The notes below the pieces were generated by a model that was given only the letters and a program-made list of their open reading frames with translations, was not told the origin of the DNA and ran no database searches. This document shows positions 1 through 8,407 of a stretch of DNA of 64,000 nucleotides, piece after piece. A program made the position numbers and the translations under genes. Source of the stretch: Methyloligella solikamskensis (GTDB lineage: Bacteria; Pseudomonadota; Alphaproteobacteria; Rhizobiales; Methyloligellaceae); contig NZ_JBHTJO010000001.1 of NCBI RefSeq assembly GCF_042676065.1, positions 248,001 to 312,000 on the forward strand, read 5' to 3'. How positions within the stretch are numbered: position 1 is the stretch's first letter; each line of letters starts with the position of its first letter.

Positions 1-1302
1 GTGAAATATCTGGCCGCCAGCTTCGTGGATATGCACGGCGTGTCGAAAGCCAAGATGGTGCCGATCCACCACTACGACCGGATGATGGAAGGATCGGAGC
101 TGTTCACCGGCGCGGCGCTGGACGGCGTACCTCAGGAGGTCAGCGACGAGGAGGTCGCCGCAGTGCCGGATCCGGCATCGGCGAAGATCCTGCCCTGGGA
201 CCCGGAGGTAGCCTGGTTCGCCTCGGACTTGCGCTGCGAGGGCAAGCCTTTCGAAGCCGGAAGCCGCAACATCCTGAAGCGGGTGCTGAGCCAAGCGGAA
301 CATCGGGGATACGGCCTGAATCTCGGCATGGAGGCGGAATTCTTCGTGCTGGAGGACACACCGGACGGCGGGTACACGCCGGTCTCCAAGCGGCACAATC
401 TGGAGAAGCCGGCCTACGATCTGGCGCGTCTCCTGGACAACAAGGCGTGGTTCGGTCCGCTGGCGGAAGCCATGGATGGGCTCGACTGGGGTCTCTACTC
501 CTTCGACCACGAGGACGGGATCGGCCAAGTCGAGTTCGACTTCAAATTCTTCCCCGCCCTTCAGATGGCCGACAACTACGTCTTCTTTCGCATGATGGCG
601 AATGAGATTGCCCGCCAGCATGGGGCGTTCGCCACCTTCATGCCGAAGCCATTCGGGGACCGGGCCGGGTCGGGCGCGCATTACAACATGTCGCTCTACG
701 ACCTGGAGTCGGGCGGGAATCTCTTCGCGGCGGATGACGACCCGCGCGGCAACCACCTCTCGACCCTCGGCTATCAGTTCACCGCCGGCATTCTGAAGCA
801 CCTGCCGGCCATCTGCGCCGTCGTGGCACCGTTTGTGAATAGCTACAAGCGGCTGGTGAAGCAGGGCTCCATGTCGGGCTTCACCTGGGCCCCGATCTTT
901 TGCTGCTACGGCAACAACAACCGGACCAACACGGTGCGCATCCCGCTGGAAGGAAAACGTGTGGAGCTGCGAGCCGCGGATAGCGCCTGCAATCCGTATC
1001 TGGGTGCTGCGCTGGTGCTTGCCGCCGGTCTGGAAGGGATCGAGCAGGAGCTCGACCCCGGCGAGCCCCATACGGAGAACATGTATCTCAAGACGCAAGA
1101 GGATCTGGAGAACGCCGGCATCGAGATGCTGCCCAAGACCCTCAACCACGCGCTTGATGCATTCGAAGCCGATCCGCTCACCAAGACCGTGTTCGGCGAG
1201 GCGATGCATGGCTCCTGGCTCGATTTCAAGCGCCAAGAGTGGCTGGCCTACATGAACCATGTCTCCGACTGGGAGAAGGATCGGTATCTGAAATTTTTCT
1301 AG
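1..1302 (+). CDS. Glutamine synthetase-family gamma-glutamyl ligase, copy A (5' end cut by window)
   Basis: A type III/GlnT-like member of the glutamine synthetase family, which joins glutamate to ammonia or an amine using ATP. Visible family marks are GMEAEFF (catalytic Glu region), FMPKP followed by GSGAHYNMSL, and the NNRTNTVRIP / ELRAADSACNPYL arginine and glutamate-binding segments. The window begins inside the gene: its first codon aligns to about residue 16 of copy B, so roughly 15 residues lie upstream. It is nearly identical to copy B over the first 94 residues (two differences) and diverges more later, so this is an old tandem duplication. 35 bp separate it from copy B, which suggests one operon. 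The substrate cannot be read from the sequence; amine ligation (methylamine, polyamine) is as likely as plain glutamine synthesis. Confidence 0.85.
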   Translation: MKYLAASFVDMHGVSKAKMVPIHHYDRMMEGSELFTGAALDGVPQEVSDEEVAAVPDPASAKILPWDPEVAWFASDLRCEGKPFEAGSRNILKRVLSQAEHRGYGLNLGMEAEFFVLEDTPDGGYTPVSKRHNLEKPAYDLARLLDNKAWFGPLAEAMDGLDWGLYSFDHEDGIGQVEFDFKFFPALQMADNYVFFRMMANEIARQHGAFATFMPKPFGDRAGSGAHYNMSLYDLESGGNLFAADDDPRGNHLSTLGYQFTAGILKHLPAICAVVAPFVNSYKRLVKQGSMSGFTWAPIFCCYGNNNRTNTVRIPLEGKRVELRAADSACNPYLGAALVLAAGLEGIEQELDPGEPHTENMYLKTQEDLENAGIEMLPKTLNHALDAFEADPLTKTVFGEAMHGSWLDFKRQEWLAYMNHVSDWEKDRYLKFF

Positions 1303-1337
1303 GGGATTCGGGAACGAGAACTCTGAGGGAGATCAGC

Positions 1338-2684
1338 GTGAGCAAAGACTACCCAACGAAAGAAGAGCTGGAACAAGCCGGCGTGAAGTATCTCGCCGCG
1401 AGCTTCGTGGACATGCACGGGGTGCCGAAGGCGAAGATGGTCCCGATCCATCACTACGACCGGATGATGGAGGGCTCGGAGCTGTTCACCGGCGCGGCGC
1501 TGGACGGCGTGCCCCAGGAGGTGAGTGACGAGGAGGTGGCTGCGGTCCCGGACCCGGCGTCCGCCAAGATCCTGCCCTGGGACCCGGAGGTGGCGTGGTT
1601 CGCCTCGGACCTGCGCTGCCACGGCAAGCCCTTCGAGGCGGGCAGCCGCAACATCCTGAAGCGTGCGCTCGACAAGGCGGCCGAAAAGGGTCTCGGCATG
1701 AATCTCGGCATGGAGGCCGAGTTCTTCGTGTTCGAGGACACCGAGGACGGCACGTTCGAGCCGGTCTCCAAGCGGCCCCAGCTCGACAAGCCCTGCTACG
1801 ACCTGGTGCGCCTGCTCGACAACAAGCCATGGCTGCGGGACATCGTGGAAGCGGTGGAGGAGTTCGATTGGGGCCTCTACTCCTTCGACCACGAGGACGG
1901 CGTCGCCCAGGTTGAGCTGGACTTCACCTATTTCCCGGTCCTGGAGATGGCGGACAATTTCGTCTTCCTGCGCATGATGGCAGGCGAGATCGCGCGCCAG
2001 CACGGCTATTTCGCCAGCTTCATGCCGAAGCCCTTGAGCGAGCGAAGCGGCTGCGGGGCGCATTACAACATGTCGCTCTACGATCTTGAGTCGGGCGACA
2101 ATCTCTTCGCCACGGACCACGATCCGCGCGGCAACAATCTCTCGAAGCTCGGCTACCAGTTCATCGCCGGCGTGCTGAAGCACCTGCCGGCCATCTGCGC
2201 CGTCGTTGCGCCGACCGTGAACAGCTACAAGCGGCTGGTGAAGCAGGGCTCCATGTCCGGCTTCACCTGGGCGCCGATCTTCTGTTGCTACGGCGACAAC
2301 AACCGCACCAACACCTTGCGCATTCCGCTGGAAGGCAAGCGCGTCGAGCTGCGCGCCGCGGACGGCTCCTGCAATCCTTATCTGGGTGGCGCCATGGTGC
2401 TGGCGGCAGGGCTGGAAGGCATCGCCAACGATCTCGATCCCGGCGAGCCCCACACGGAGAACATGTATCTGAAATCCGAAGCTGAGCTGAAGGAGATGGG
2501 CATCGAGACTCTGCCCAAGACTCTGGAAGAGGCGCTCGACGCGTTCGAGGCTGATCCGCTGTCGAAGGAGGTGTTCGGCGAGGCGATGTTCGATTCCTGG
2601 CTCGATTTCAAGCGCCAGGAATGGCTCGCCTACATGAACCACGTCTCCGACTGGGAGAAAGAGCGCTACCTCAAGTTCTTCTAG
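1338..2684 (+). CDS. Glutamine synthetase-family gamma-glutamyl ligase, copy B
   Basis: Full-length tandem paralogue of the gene upstream (448 aa). I chose the GTG at 1338 because GAGGGA lies 7 bp upstream and because it gives a short N-terminus (SKDYPTKEELEQAGVKYL) leading into the beta-grasp domain; a longer reading frame would run back into copy A. Family motifs GMEAEFF, the FMPKP...GCGAHYNMSL catalytic segment and NNRTNTLRIP are intact, so it should be an active ATP-dependent gamma-glutamyl ligase. The tandem arrangement hints that the two enzymes differ in substrate or form mixed oligomers. It is followed by a 242-bp gap containing a strong hairpin. Family assignment is firm; the accepted amine is unknown. 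Confidence 0.88.
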   Translation: MSKDYPTKEELEQAGVKYLAASFVDMHGVPKAKMVPIHHYDRMMEGSELFTGAALDGVPQEVSDEEVAAVPDPASAKILPWDPEVAWFASDLRCHGKPFEAGSRNILKRALDKAAEKGLGMNLGMEAEFFVFEDTEDGTFEPVSKRPQLDKPCYDLVRLLDNKPWLRDIVEAVEEFDWGLYSFDHEDGVAQVELDFTYFPVLEMADNFVFLRMMAGEIARQHGYFASFMPKPLSERSGCGAHYNMSLYDLESGDNLFATDHDPRGNNLSKLGYQFIAGVLKHLPAICAVVAPTVNSYKRLVKQGSMSGFTWAPIFCCYGDNNRTNTLRIPLEGKRVELRAADGSCNPYLGGAMVLAAGLEGIANDLDPGEPHTENMYLKSEAELKEMGIETLPKTLEEALDAFEADPLSKEVFGEAMFDSWLDFKRQEWLAYMNHVSDWEKERYLKFF

Positions 2685-2737
2685 ATCGTTTCCGTTAGGC
2701 GGCGCCTGCACTGCCGTCACCAACGGCGCCGCTTGGC

Positions 2738-2781
2738 TGACCCTTCCGTACCCGTGATCCCTTGGCGGGGCGGAAGGGTCA
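2738..2781. other. Intergenic hairpin
   Basis: Perfect 11-bp inverted repeat (TGACCCTTCCG, 2738-2748, with CGGAAGGGTCA, 2771-2781) around a 22-nt loop, between the ligase pair and the aldo/keto reductase. There is no T-run, so it is not a textbook terminator; it could be a processing or attenuation structure. Confidence 0.4.
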
Positions 2782-2926
2782 GAGCGGTGGCTGCGCCTCT
2801 TGAGCGCGGCGGCATTGCGAGCGATGAGTGCGATCCCTACCTTTCTCGCTGAAGCGGGTCTTGCGGCCTCGCAAACCATTCGACGTCCCACACGTTCTTT
2901 CAGCGAATATTCCAAGGAGATTGCCC

Positions 2927-3802
2927 ATGTCGACGACACCATCGGCGGCCGCCTCCGGCCAATTCAAGATCGGCGACATCACCGTCAACCGGCTCGGCTT
3001 CGGCGCCATGCGCATCACCGGCAAGGGCGTCTGGGGCGATCCTCAAGACCCGGAAGAGGCAAAGCGCGTGCTGAAGCGCCTGCCGGAGCTGGACGTCAAT
3101 CTCATCGATACGGCCGACAGCTACGGCCCGTTCGTCAGCGAGGATCTCATTCACGAGGTCCTCTCCCCCTACAAGGACATGCTGATCGCCACCAAGGGCG
3201 GGTTTGCCCGCCTTGGGCCGGCGATCTGGGAGCAGCTCGGCCGCCCCGAATATCTGAAGCAATGCGTGCTGATGAGCATGCGCCGCCTGGGGGTCGACCA
3301 CATCGACCTTTGGCAGCTTCACCGGATCGATCCCAAGCTCCCCGCGGAGGAGCAGTTCGAAGCGATCGCCGAAATGCAGACGGAGGGGCTGATCCGCTAT
3401 GTGGGGCTGAGCCAGGTCTCGGTGGACGAGATCAAGCTGGCCCAGAAATACTTCCCCGTGGTCACGGTGCAGAACCGGTTCAATCTCGTGGACCGCTCCA
3501 GCGAGGACGTGCTCGATTTCTGCGAGAAAGAGGGAATCGGGTTCATTCCCTTCTTCCCGCTCGCGGCCGGCGACCTGGCCAAGCCCGGCTCGGTCCTCGA
3601 CGGCATCGCCAAGAAGCTCGACGCAAGCCCCGGCCAGGTGGCGCTTGCCTGGACCTTGAAGCGCAGCCCCGTGATGTTGCCTATCCCCGGCACCAGCAAG
3701 GTGAAGCATCTGGAAGAGAACGTTGCGGCAGGGTCGCTTGAGCTCACGGATGAGGATTTCGCCGCACTCGATGAGCAAGGTAAGGAAGCCGAGGCAGCGT
3801 AA
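2927..3802 (+). CDS. Aldo/keto reductase
   Basis: NAD(P)H-dependent aldo/keto reductase of about 291 aa, a TIM-barrel oxidoreductase acting on aldehydes or ketones in the cytoplasm. The catalytic tetrad is visible: DTADSYG (Asp, Tyr), ATKGG (Lys) and LWQLHRIDP (His). The C-terminal segment PIPGTSKVKHLEEN is the usual cofactor-phosphate-binding region. ATG 2927 is preferred over an in-frame codon at 2828 because AAGGAGA sits 6 bp upstream and the conserved protein begins just after it. It is a monocistronic gene by spacing. Substrate unknown. Confidence 0.88.
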   Translation: MSTTPSAAASGQFKIGDITVNRLGFGAMRITGKGVWGDPQDPEEAKRVLKRLPELDVNLIDTADSYGPFVSEDLIHEVLSPYKDMLIATKGGFARLGPAIWEQLGRPEYLKQCVLMSMRRLGVDHIDLWQLHRIDPKLPAEEQFEAIAEMQTEGLIRYVGLSQVSVDEIKLAQKYFPVVTVQNRFNLVDRSSEDVLDFCEKEGIGFIPFFPLAAGDLAKPGSVLDGIAKKLDASPGQVALAWTLKRSPVMLPIPGTSKVKHLEENVAAGSLELTDEDFAALDEQGKEAEAA

Positions 3803-3998
3803 GGCTTCCCTGGAAATGGCTGGTGCCTTTCGGCCTGCGCCACGTTTACATCTCGACAAGCGGTGCCCCGTTATCGTCATGTTTGACCGGAATCGATAGA
3901 AATTCGGTCACGCTTTAGTCACCCGCTTTGTCTAGGTCTCAAGGCTGGGGGCGTTTCGGGACCGCATCGGGTCGCGTCATGCGAGGATCGTTCGCACT

Positions 3999-4301
3999 AT
4001 GAGCCATTCGGAGAAACCTGCTCCGTCTTATATCCGGGTCGGCAGCCGCCGCATCCGGGTCCCCCGCCGCAAAGCGGTCCGTGTCGGCATGGCGCTGACC
4101 CTCATCATCAGCGGCATCCTGCCCACACCGCCGGGTCCGGTCTTCACCGTCCCCATGGGCTTAGCGATTCTCTCGATCGATTATCCGAGGCTACGGCGCT
4201 TCCGCCGCAAGGCGATCGTCCGGCTTGGACGGCGTCGCCAACAGCGCCTGCAGCGCAAGGCTCTCAACGGCGCCGCTCAGCCTGCCATGAGCCGAAGCTG
4301 A
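3999..4301 (+). CDS. Small membrane protein, PGPGW-like
   Basis: A 100-aa basic protein with one hydrophobic hairpin (about residues 28-60) containing ILPTPPGPVFTVPMGLAIL, which resembles the PGPGW-type small transmembrane family (proline-glycine turn between two short membrane helices followed by Arg/Lys-rich ends). The C-terminal 40 residues are very Arg-rich. No function is known. Convergent with arsH, with a possible shared hairpin terminator between them. Reality of the gene is supported by the motif and by the 197-bp promoter-sized gap upstream; the match is by eye. Confidence 0.6.
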   Translation: MSHSEKPAPSYIRVGSRRIRVPRRKAVRVGMALTLIISGILPTPPGPVFTVPMGLAILSIDYPRLRRFRRKAIVRLGRRRQQRLQRKALNGAAQPAMSRS

Positions 4302-4315
4302 GCTCTCACCAGACC

Positions 4316-4335
4316 GGTCCCGCCTCGGCGGGGCC
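4316..4335. terminator. Possible bidirectional terminator
   Basis: GGTCCCG...CGGGGCC hairpin (7 bp with one G-U) between two convergent genes ending at 4301 (+) and 4338 (-). The following bases on the plus strand are pyrimidine-rich but not a pure T-run. Confidence 0.35.
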
Positions 4336-4337
4336 TC

Positions 4338-5063
4338 TCATATCTTCTTGAGATCCGTGCGGGCTTCGAGCTCGGCGGCCTCCTCTTTGCGCTCGCTATA
4401 GCGGTCCGTCAGATAGTCCGAACAATCGCGGGACAGCAGCGTGAACTTGATCAGTTCCTCCATCACGTCGACCACCCGGTCGTAGAAGGGGGACGGCTTC
4501 ATGCGGCCGTCTTCGTCGAACTCCTGATAGGCCTTTGCGACGGAGGACTGGTTGGGGATGGTGATCATCCGCATCCAGCGGCCGAGGACGCGCATCTGGT
4601 TCACCGCATTGAAGCTTTGGGAGCCGCCGGAGACCTGCATCACCGCAAGCGTACGGCCTTGAGTCGGGCGAATGGAGCCAACGGAAAGCGGAATCCAGTC
4701 GATCTGAGACTTCAGGACCGCGCTCATGGAGCCGTGGCGCTCCGGGCTTACCCAGACTTGGCCTTCGGACCATTCCGAAAGGCTTCGCAGCTCGGCGACT
4801 TTCGGATGATCGGCTTCGACCGCGTCGGGCAGCGGAAGACCTGTGGGATCGAAGATTCGGGTCTCGGCCCCGAAACGAACCGCCAGTCGCTCGGCTTCCT
4901 GCGCCAGGAACCGGCTATAGGACCGCTCGCGCAACGATCCGTAGAGAAAGAGGATGCGCGTCGGGTGCGTCGAGCGGGCCCCTGTGAGCTCGTCACGATC
5001 GGGGACGCGCAGGGATGCCTCGCTGATATTCGGAAGATCGGCCAAGCTGTTATTGGCCCACAC
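4338..5063 (-). CDS. arsH: ArsH, NADPH-dependent FMN reductase / organoarsenical oxidase
   Basis: Flavodoxin-fold protein of 241 aa. The FMN-binding LFLYGSLRERSYSR near residue 40 and SPERHGSMSAVLKSQIDW in the middle are diagnostic for ArsH, which is known to oxidise trivalent organoarsenicals and to reduce azo dyes and metals. Last gene of the ars operon: its start overlaps the end of the glutaredoxin-type arsC by 14 bp, so the two are translationally coupled. The length matches the family. Confidence 0.93.
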   Translation of the reverse strand: MWANNSLADLPNISEASLRVPDRDELTGARSTHPTRILFLYGSLRERSYSRFLAQEAERLAVRFGAETRIFDPTGLPLPDAVEADHPKVAELRSLSEWSEGQVWVSPERHGSMSAVLKSQIDWIPLSVGSIRPTQGRTLAVMQVSGGSQSFNAVNQMRVLGRWMRMITIPNQSSVAKAYQEFDEDGRMKPSPFYDRVVDVMEELIKFTLLSRDCSDYLTDRYSERKEEAAELEARTDLKKI

Positions 5064-5475
5064 GCTTGCCGCTGGAATCGACGACCGCCTCGCCGTCCTC
5101 CTTGGTGAATGCGCCTTTCTGGCCGGGCAGGATATCGAGCACCGTCTCCGACGGGCGGCAGAGCTTGGTCCCGAGATCGGTCACCACGAAGGGCCGGTTC
5201 AGCAGAATCGGGTGCTCCTCGATGGCATCGAGAAGCTGGTCGTCGGTGAGGCTCTCGTCGTCCAGCCCCAGCTCTTCGAACGGCGTGCCCTTCTGGCGCA
5301 GGGCTTCGCGCACCGTGAGCCCCGCATCGGCGATCAACTTCTTCGTCTCGGCCTTAGACGGCGGCGTCTTCAGATATTCGATCACCGTGGGCTCGATGCC
5401 GGCATTGCGGATCATGGCCAGAACGTTGCGGGACGTGCCGCATTTGGGATTGTGGTAGATGGTCGCTTTCGTCAT
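5050..5475 (-). CDS. arsC: Arsenate reductase, glutaredoxin-dependent type
   Basis: Arsenate reductase of the ArsC/Spx family (141 aa). Active-site cysteine in YHNPKCGTSRNVL (Cys12) and the LNRPF arsenate-pocket segment are present. It reduces As(V) to As(III) using glutathione/glutaredoxin. ATG 5475 is chosen: an AGGGAAA sequence lies just upstream and the conserved N-terminus MTKATIYHNP begins there. 13 bp downstream of acr3 and overlapping arsH. This is the second arsenate reductase of the operon, from a fold unrelated to the first. Confidence 0.93.
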   Translation of the reverse strand: MTKATIYHNPKCGTSRNVLAMIRNAGIEPTVIEYLKTPPSKAETKKLIADAGLTVREALRQKGTPFEELGLDDESLTDDQLLDAIEEHPILLNRPFVVTDLGTKLCRPSETVLDILPGQKGAFTKEDGEAVVDSSGKRVGQ

Positions 5476-5488
5476 GGGTTTCCCTGGT

Positions 5489-6565
5489 TCACGCGGTCTC
5501 TTCGCCCGTTCTCGTCTCGTTGCGTGCCGCCGCGGCCTGCGACGCTCCCCGCTCATACCAGCCCTTGGTGCGATTGACGATGGCGACCACGCTGAGCATC
5601 ACGGGCACCTCGATGAGCACGCCGACCACGGTCGCGAGCGCCGCGCCAGACTGGATGCCGAACAGGCTGATGGCGGCGGCGACCGCCAGCTCGAAGAAGT
5701 TCGACGCGCCGATCAGGGCGGAAGGCGCGGCCACGCAATGCTGCTCGCCGGTCCAGCGATTGAGCAGATAGGCGAGGCCGGAATTGAAATAGACCTGGAT
5801 CAGGATCGGCACGGCCAGCAGCGCGATCACATAGGGCTGGGCCAGGATCTGCTCGCCCTGGAACGCGAAGAGCAGAACGAGAGTGGCCAGCAACGCGGAG
5901 AGCGCGATGGGCTGGATTCGGTTCAGCAGCTTTGCGAGCGCCGCTTCGCCGCCGTGATGCAGTATGCGGTTCCGGATGAGCTGGGACGCGATCACGGGCA
6001 CCACGATATAGAGCCCGACGGAAAGCAGCAGCGTCTCCCACGGCACGGTGATCGCCGACAAACCGAGCAGCAGCCCGACGATGGGCGCGAAGGCGAAGAT
6101 CATGATGGTGTCGTTCAGGGCGACCTGGGTCAGGGTGAAGTGGGGTTCGCCCTTGGTGAGGTGGGACCAGACGAAGACCATGGCGGTGCAGGGCGCTGCG
6201 GCCAGGATGATGAGACCGGCGATATAGCTGTCGATCTCGGCTGCGGGCAGCAGGTCGCGGAAGAGATAGCCGATGAAGACCCAGGCCAGGGCCGCCATGG
6301 TGAACGGCTTCACCGCCCAGTTGATGAACAGCGTCACGCCGATGCCGCGCCAATGCTCCTTCACCTTGGACAAGGCTGCGAAGTCGATCTTCAGCAGCAT
6401 GGGCACGATCATCAGCCAGATGAGCACCGCGACAGGCATGTTCACATTGGCGATCTCCGCGTCGCCCAGGGCCTGGAAGACACTGGGGAAGAGATGGCCG
6501 AGCGCGATGCCGGCGACAATGCAAAGGGCGACCCAGAGGGTCAGCCAGCGTTCGAAAAATGGCAT
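5489..6565 (-). CDS. acr3: Acr3-family arsenite efflux transporter
   Basis: Integral membrane arsenite/antimonite exporter of the ACR3 (BART) superfamily, 358 aa with about ten hydrophobic helices. The conserved thiolate motif AAPCTAMVFVWSHL contains the cysteine needed for As(III) transport. It removes the arsenite made by the two arsenate reductases encoded on either side. Length and topology are typical. Start ATG 6565 directly precedes MPFFERWLTLWVAL, the first membrane segment. Confidence 0.93.
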   Translation of the reverse strand: MPFFERWLTLWVALCIVAGIALGHLFPSVFQALGDAEIANVNMPVAVLIWLMIVPMLLKIDFAALSKVKEHWRGIGVTLFINWAVKPFTMAALAWVFIGYLFRDLLPAAEIDSYIAGLIILAAAPCTAMVFVWSHLTKGEPHFTLTQVALNDTIMIFAFAPIVGLLLGLSAITVPWETLLLSVGLYIVVPVIASQLIRNRILHHGGEAALAKLLNRIQPIALSALLATLVLLFAFQGEQILAQPYVIALLAVPILIQVYFNSGLAYLLNRWTGEQHCVAAPSALIGASNFFELAVAAAISLFGIQSGAALATVVGVLIEVPVMLSVVAIVNRTKGWYERGASQAAAARNETRTGEETA

Positions 6566-6621
6566 GAGGTGTGCTCTCTCGGTGTGAGGCTCTCTTGGTG
6601 CGAGGCTTTTGCGTCCGCGCC

Positions 6622-7146
6622 TTAGGCGCTCTCGCGACGCGTCGTGCTGCCTTCGGTCTCGCCGATCTCGCGCAGGCGATTACCCAGCGCGATCGTATCG
6701 AGGCTCTTGATCGGCAGGGACGTGAAAATAGAGATGCGGTTTCTCAGATAGCGGAGCGCGGTGACGAAGGCGGCCTCCTTCTCGAACTCCGCGCCTTCGA
6801 CGGCGGCCGGGTCCTCGATGCCCCAATGGGCGGTCATGGGTTGGCCAGGCCAGACGGGGCAGACCTCGCCTGCGGCGTTGTCACAGACCGTGAAGACGAA
6901 ATCCATCTCCGGCGCGTCCGGCGCGCTGAACTCCTCCCAGCCCTTCGGGTGGAGGCCGTCGGTCGGATAGTTGAAGCTCTCCAGGGTCTTGATCGCCAGG
7001 GGGTTCACCACCGGCTTGGGATGGCTGCCGGCGGAAAACGCCCTGAAGCGGCCATAGCCCTCCCGCCGCAAGATGCTCTCCGCCATGATGGAGCGGGCGG
7101 AGTTTCCGGTGCACAGGAAAAGTACGTTGAAGGGACGCTCGGTCAT
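6622..7146 (-). CDS. arsC: Arsenate reductase, thioredoxin / low-molecular-weight phosphatase type
   Basis: A 174-aa protein with the phosphatase-like P-loop VLFLCTGNSARS (nucleophile Cys12) and the relay-cysteine region CDNAAGEVCP, which mark the LMW-PTPase-fold arsenate reductases. It converts As(V) to As(III). ATG 7146 overlaps the arsR stop by 4 bp, showing tight coupling; longer in-frame extensions would run through arsR. The C-terminal 35 residues go beyond the minimal fold. Confidence 0.92.
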   Translation of the reverse strand: MTERPFNVLFLCTGNSARSIMAESILRREGYGRFRAFSAGSHPKPVVNPLAIKTLESFNYPTDGLHPKGWEEFSAPDAPEMDFVFTVCDNAAGEVCPVWPGQPMTAHWGIEDPAAVEGAEFEKEAAFVTALRYLRNRISIFTSLPIKSLDTIALGNRLREIGETEGSTTRRESA

Positions 7147-7508
7147 TGTTGCTTCCTCGATTGGGGGCGGTTTTCGCCACAGCAGGACTGAAGATCGGCA
7201 ATCAGCGGCTCGCAGATCTCCTCCCGCCCGCCGCAGCAATCCTTCAGCAGATAGCCGGCCAGGGCCTGAACGGTCTGGAGCTTGGCGCGATAGATAATGG
7301 AGCGACTCTGACGCTCCGCTTCGACAAGGTCGGCGCGGGTGAGGCTCGCCAGGTGCGAAGACATGGTGTTGTGGGGCACCTGAAGCGCACGAGCGATATC
7401 GCCGGCGGGAAGCCCGTCCGGCGCATGGCGCACGAGCAGGCGGAACGCCTCGAGCCGGGTTTCCTGGGCGAGGCTGGCGAAGATCTCGATGGCGTCTAGT
7501 GTTTCCAT
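7143..7508 (-). CDS. arsR: ArsR-family arsenite-responsive repressor
   Basis: Winged-helix repressor of 121 aa (recognition helix about residues 43-58, VPHNTMSSHLASL). The classic ELCVCDL metal site is absent. Instead there is a C-terminal cysteine cluster, Cys91, Cys92 and Cys99, plus a second pair Cys109-Cys110. This resembles the C-terminal arsenite site of the Acidithiobacillus-type ArsR (established family knowledge); the use of these residues here is inferred. First gene of the ars operon; its ATG lies inside the inverted-repeat operator. Confidence 0.92.
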   Translation of the reverse strand: METLDAIEIFASLAQETRLEAFRLLVRHAPDGLPAGDIARALQVPHNTMSSHLASLTRADLVEAERQSRSIIYRAKLQTVQALAGYLLKDCCGGREEICEPLIADLQSCCGENRPQSRKQQ

Positions 7509-7536
7509 ATGTCGAGACTACTCGACATATGGAAAC
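7501..7536. promoter_or_regulatory. ars operator, perfect 16-bp inverted repeat
   Basis: GTTTCCATATGTCGAG (7501-7516) and its exact reverse complement (7521-7536) flank 4 bp. Size and position fit an ArsR dimer site. The left arm contains the arsR start codon (complement of 7506-7508), so bound repressor would cover the translation start. Confidence 0.8.
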
Positions 7537-7648
7537 GAATTCAAGAGGAATTCTTATGGGCGGTACGCGTGCGTCAGATGAAGCGGTGGGCGTGCCCTTA
7601 AGAGGGCTGCTAATGTATGGGGGACGGCACGACGACGAAGAGGCTTTG

Positions 7649-8173
7649 ATGGCGGCGAATTCCGACCGGAACGCGGACTTAGAAAACGAGAACGGTGCGC
7701 GCTCGCCCCGGTCTTCGCCCCATGACGCGCTGAACCGGAAGATCGTGCAGCTGCTGCAGGCGGACGGGCGGATGAGCTTCCGGGAAATCGCCGAGCAGCT
7801 CGATGTCTCCGAAGGCACGATCCGCAACCGCGTGGCATGGATGCGGGAGGCCGGCGTGATGACCATCGCCGCGGTGGTCGACCCCACGGTGATGCAATAC
7901 ACAGCCGACGCCATGCTCGGGATCAAGGTGGCGCCGGATGCGACACCGGCCCAGGTGGCCGAACGGCTCGGCCGGCATAACGAGGTGGTCTACGTGTTGT
8001 GGGTGAGCGGCCGCTACGACCTGCTGGTGGAGGTCGTGCTGAACGCGGACGAAGACCTCACCGGGTTCCTGACCGAGCATTGCTACGACCAGTCCGACAT
8101 CGCCTCGGTCGAGGTGATGACCGGGCTCAAGATGTACAAGAACCAATTCCTGCTGAAGCGCTATTTCGACTAG
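7649..8173 (+). CDS. Lrp/AsnC-family transcriptional regulator
   Basis: About 174 aa from ATG 7649. An N-terminal helix-turn-helix (LNRKIVQLLQADGRMSFREI, then QLDVSEGTIRNRV) is followed by a RAM ligand-binding domain. GAAGAGG 5 bp upstream supports this start, though ATG 7556 (after AAGAGG) would add 31 residues with no family counterpart. Lrp-type regulators sense amino acids or related amines. It is 234 bp upstream of and co-directional with the third ligase, so that gene is the obvious target (inference). The gap contains an AT-rich stretch (about 8290-8345) suited to Lrp binding. Confidence 0.88.
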   Translation: MAANSDRNADLENENGARSPRSSPHDALNRKIVQLLQADGRMSFREIAEQLDVSEGTIRNRVAWMREAGVMTIAAVVDPTVMQYTADAMLGIKVAPDATPAQVAERLGRHNEVVYVLWVSGRYDLLVEVVLNADEDLTGFLTEHCYDQSDIASVEVMTGLKMYKNQFLLKRYFD

Positions 8174-8407
8174 GGCGCCCACAGGCTTTCCCCTCTCCAC
8201 GCACTTCTTTTCCTCACCTATCGTACCGCCTTTCCACATCAGACGGGGAAAACCGGCTGCCTGATCCCTAAGCAGGCTGCCGCATGTCTGCGCATATATT
8301 GCTTTTAACGCCCTTATTTGCGTTTTCCGCAATTTTTACCTTGCACCTTTGCGCTTTACGTAGCCTGGTTGGTCTCAAGCCAACACGAACATGACAGGAG
8401 GCCAGCC

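Noticed and set aside
1299..2942. A 547-codon open frame on the minus strand
   Set aside because: It is exactly antisense to the copy B ligase, has no domain I recognise, and is a by-product of high GC codon use.
2800..3741. A 313-codon plus-strand frame overlapping the aldo/keto reductase
   Set aside because: Out of frame with the conserved reductase; Arg-rich shadow translation.
5459..6625. A 388-codon plus-strand frame
   Set aside because: Antisense to acr3, with His/Asp/Gln-rich shadow composition.
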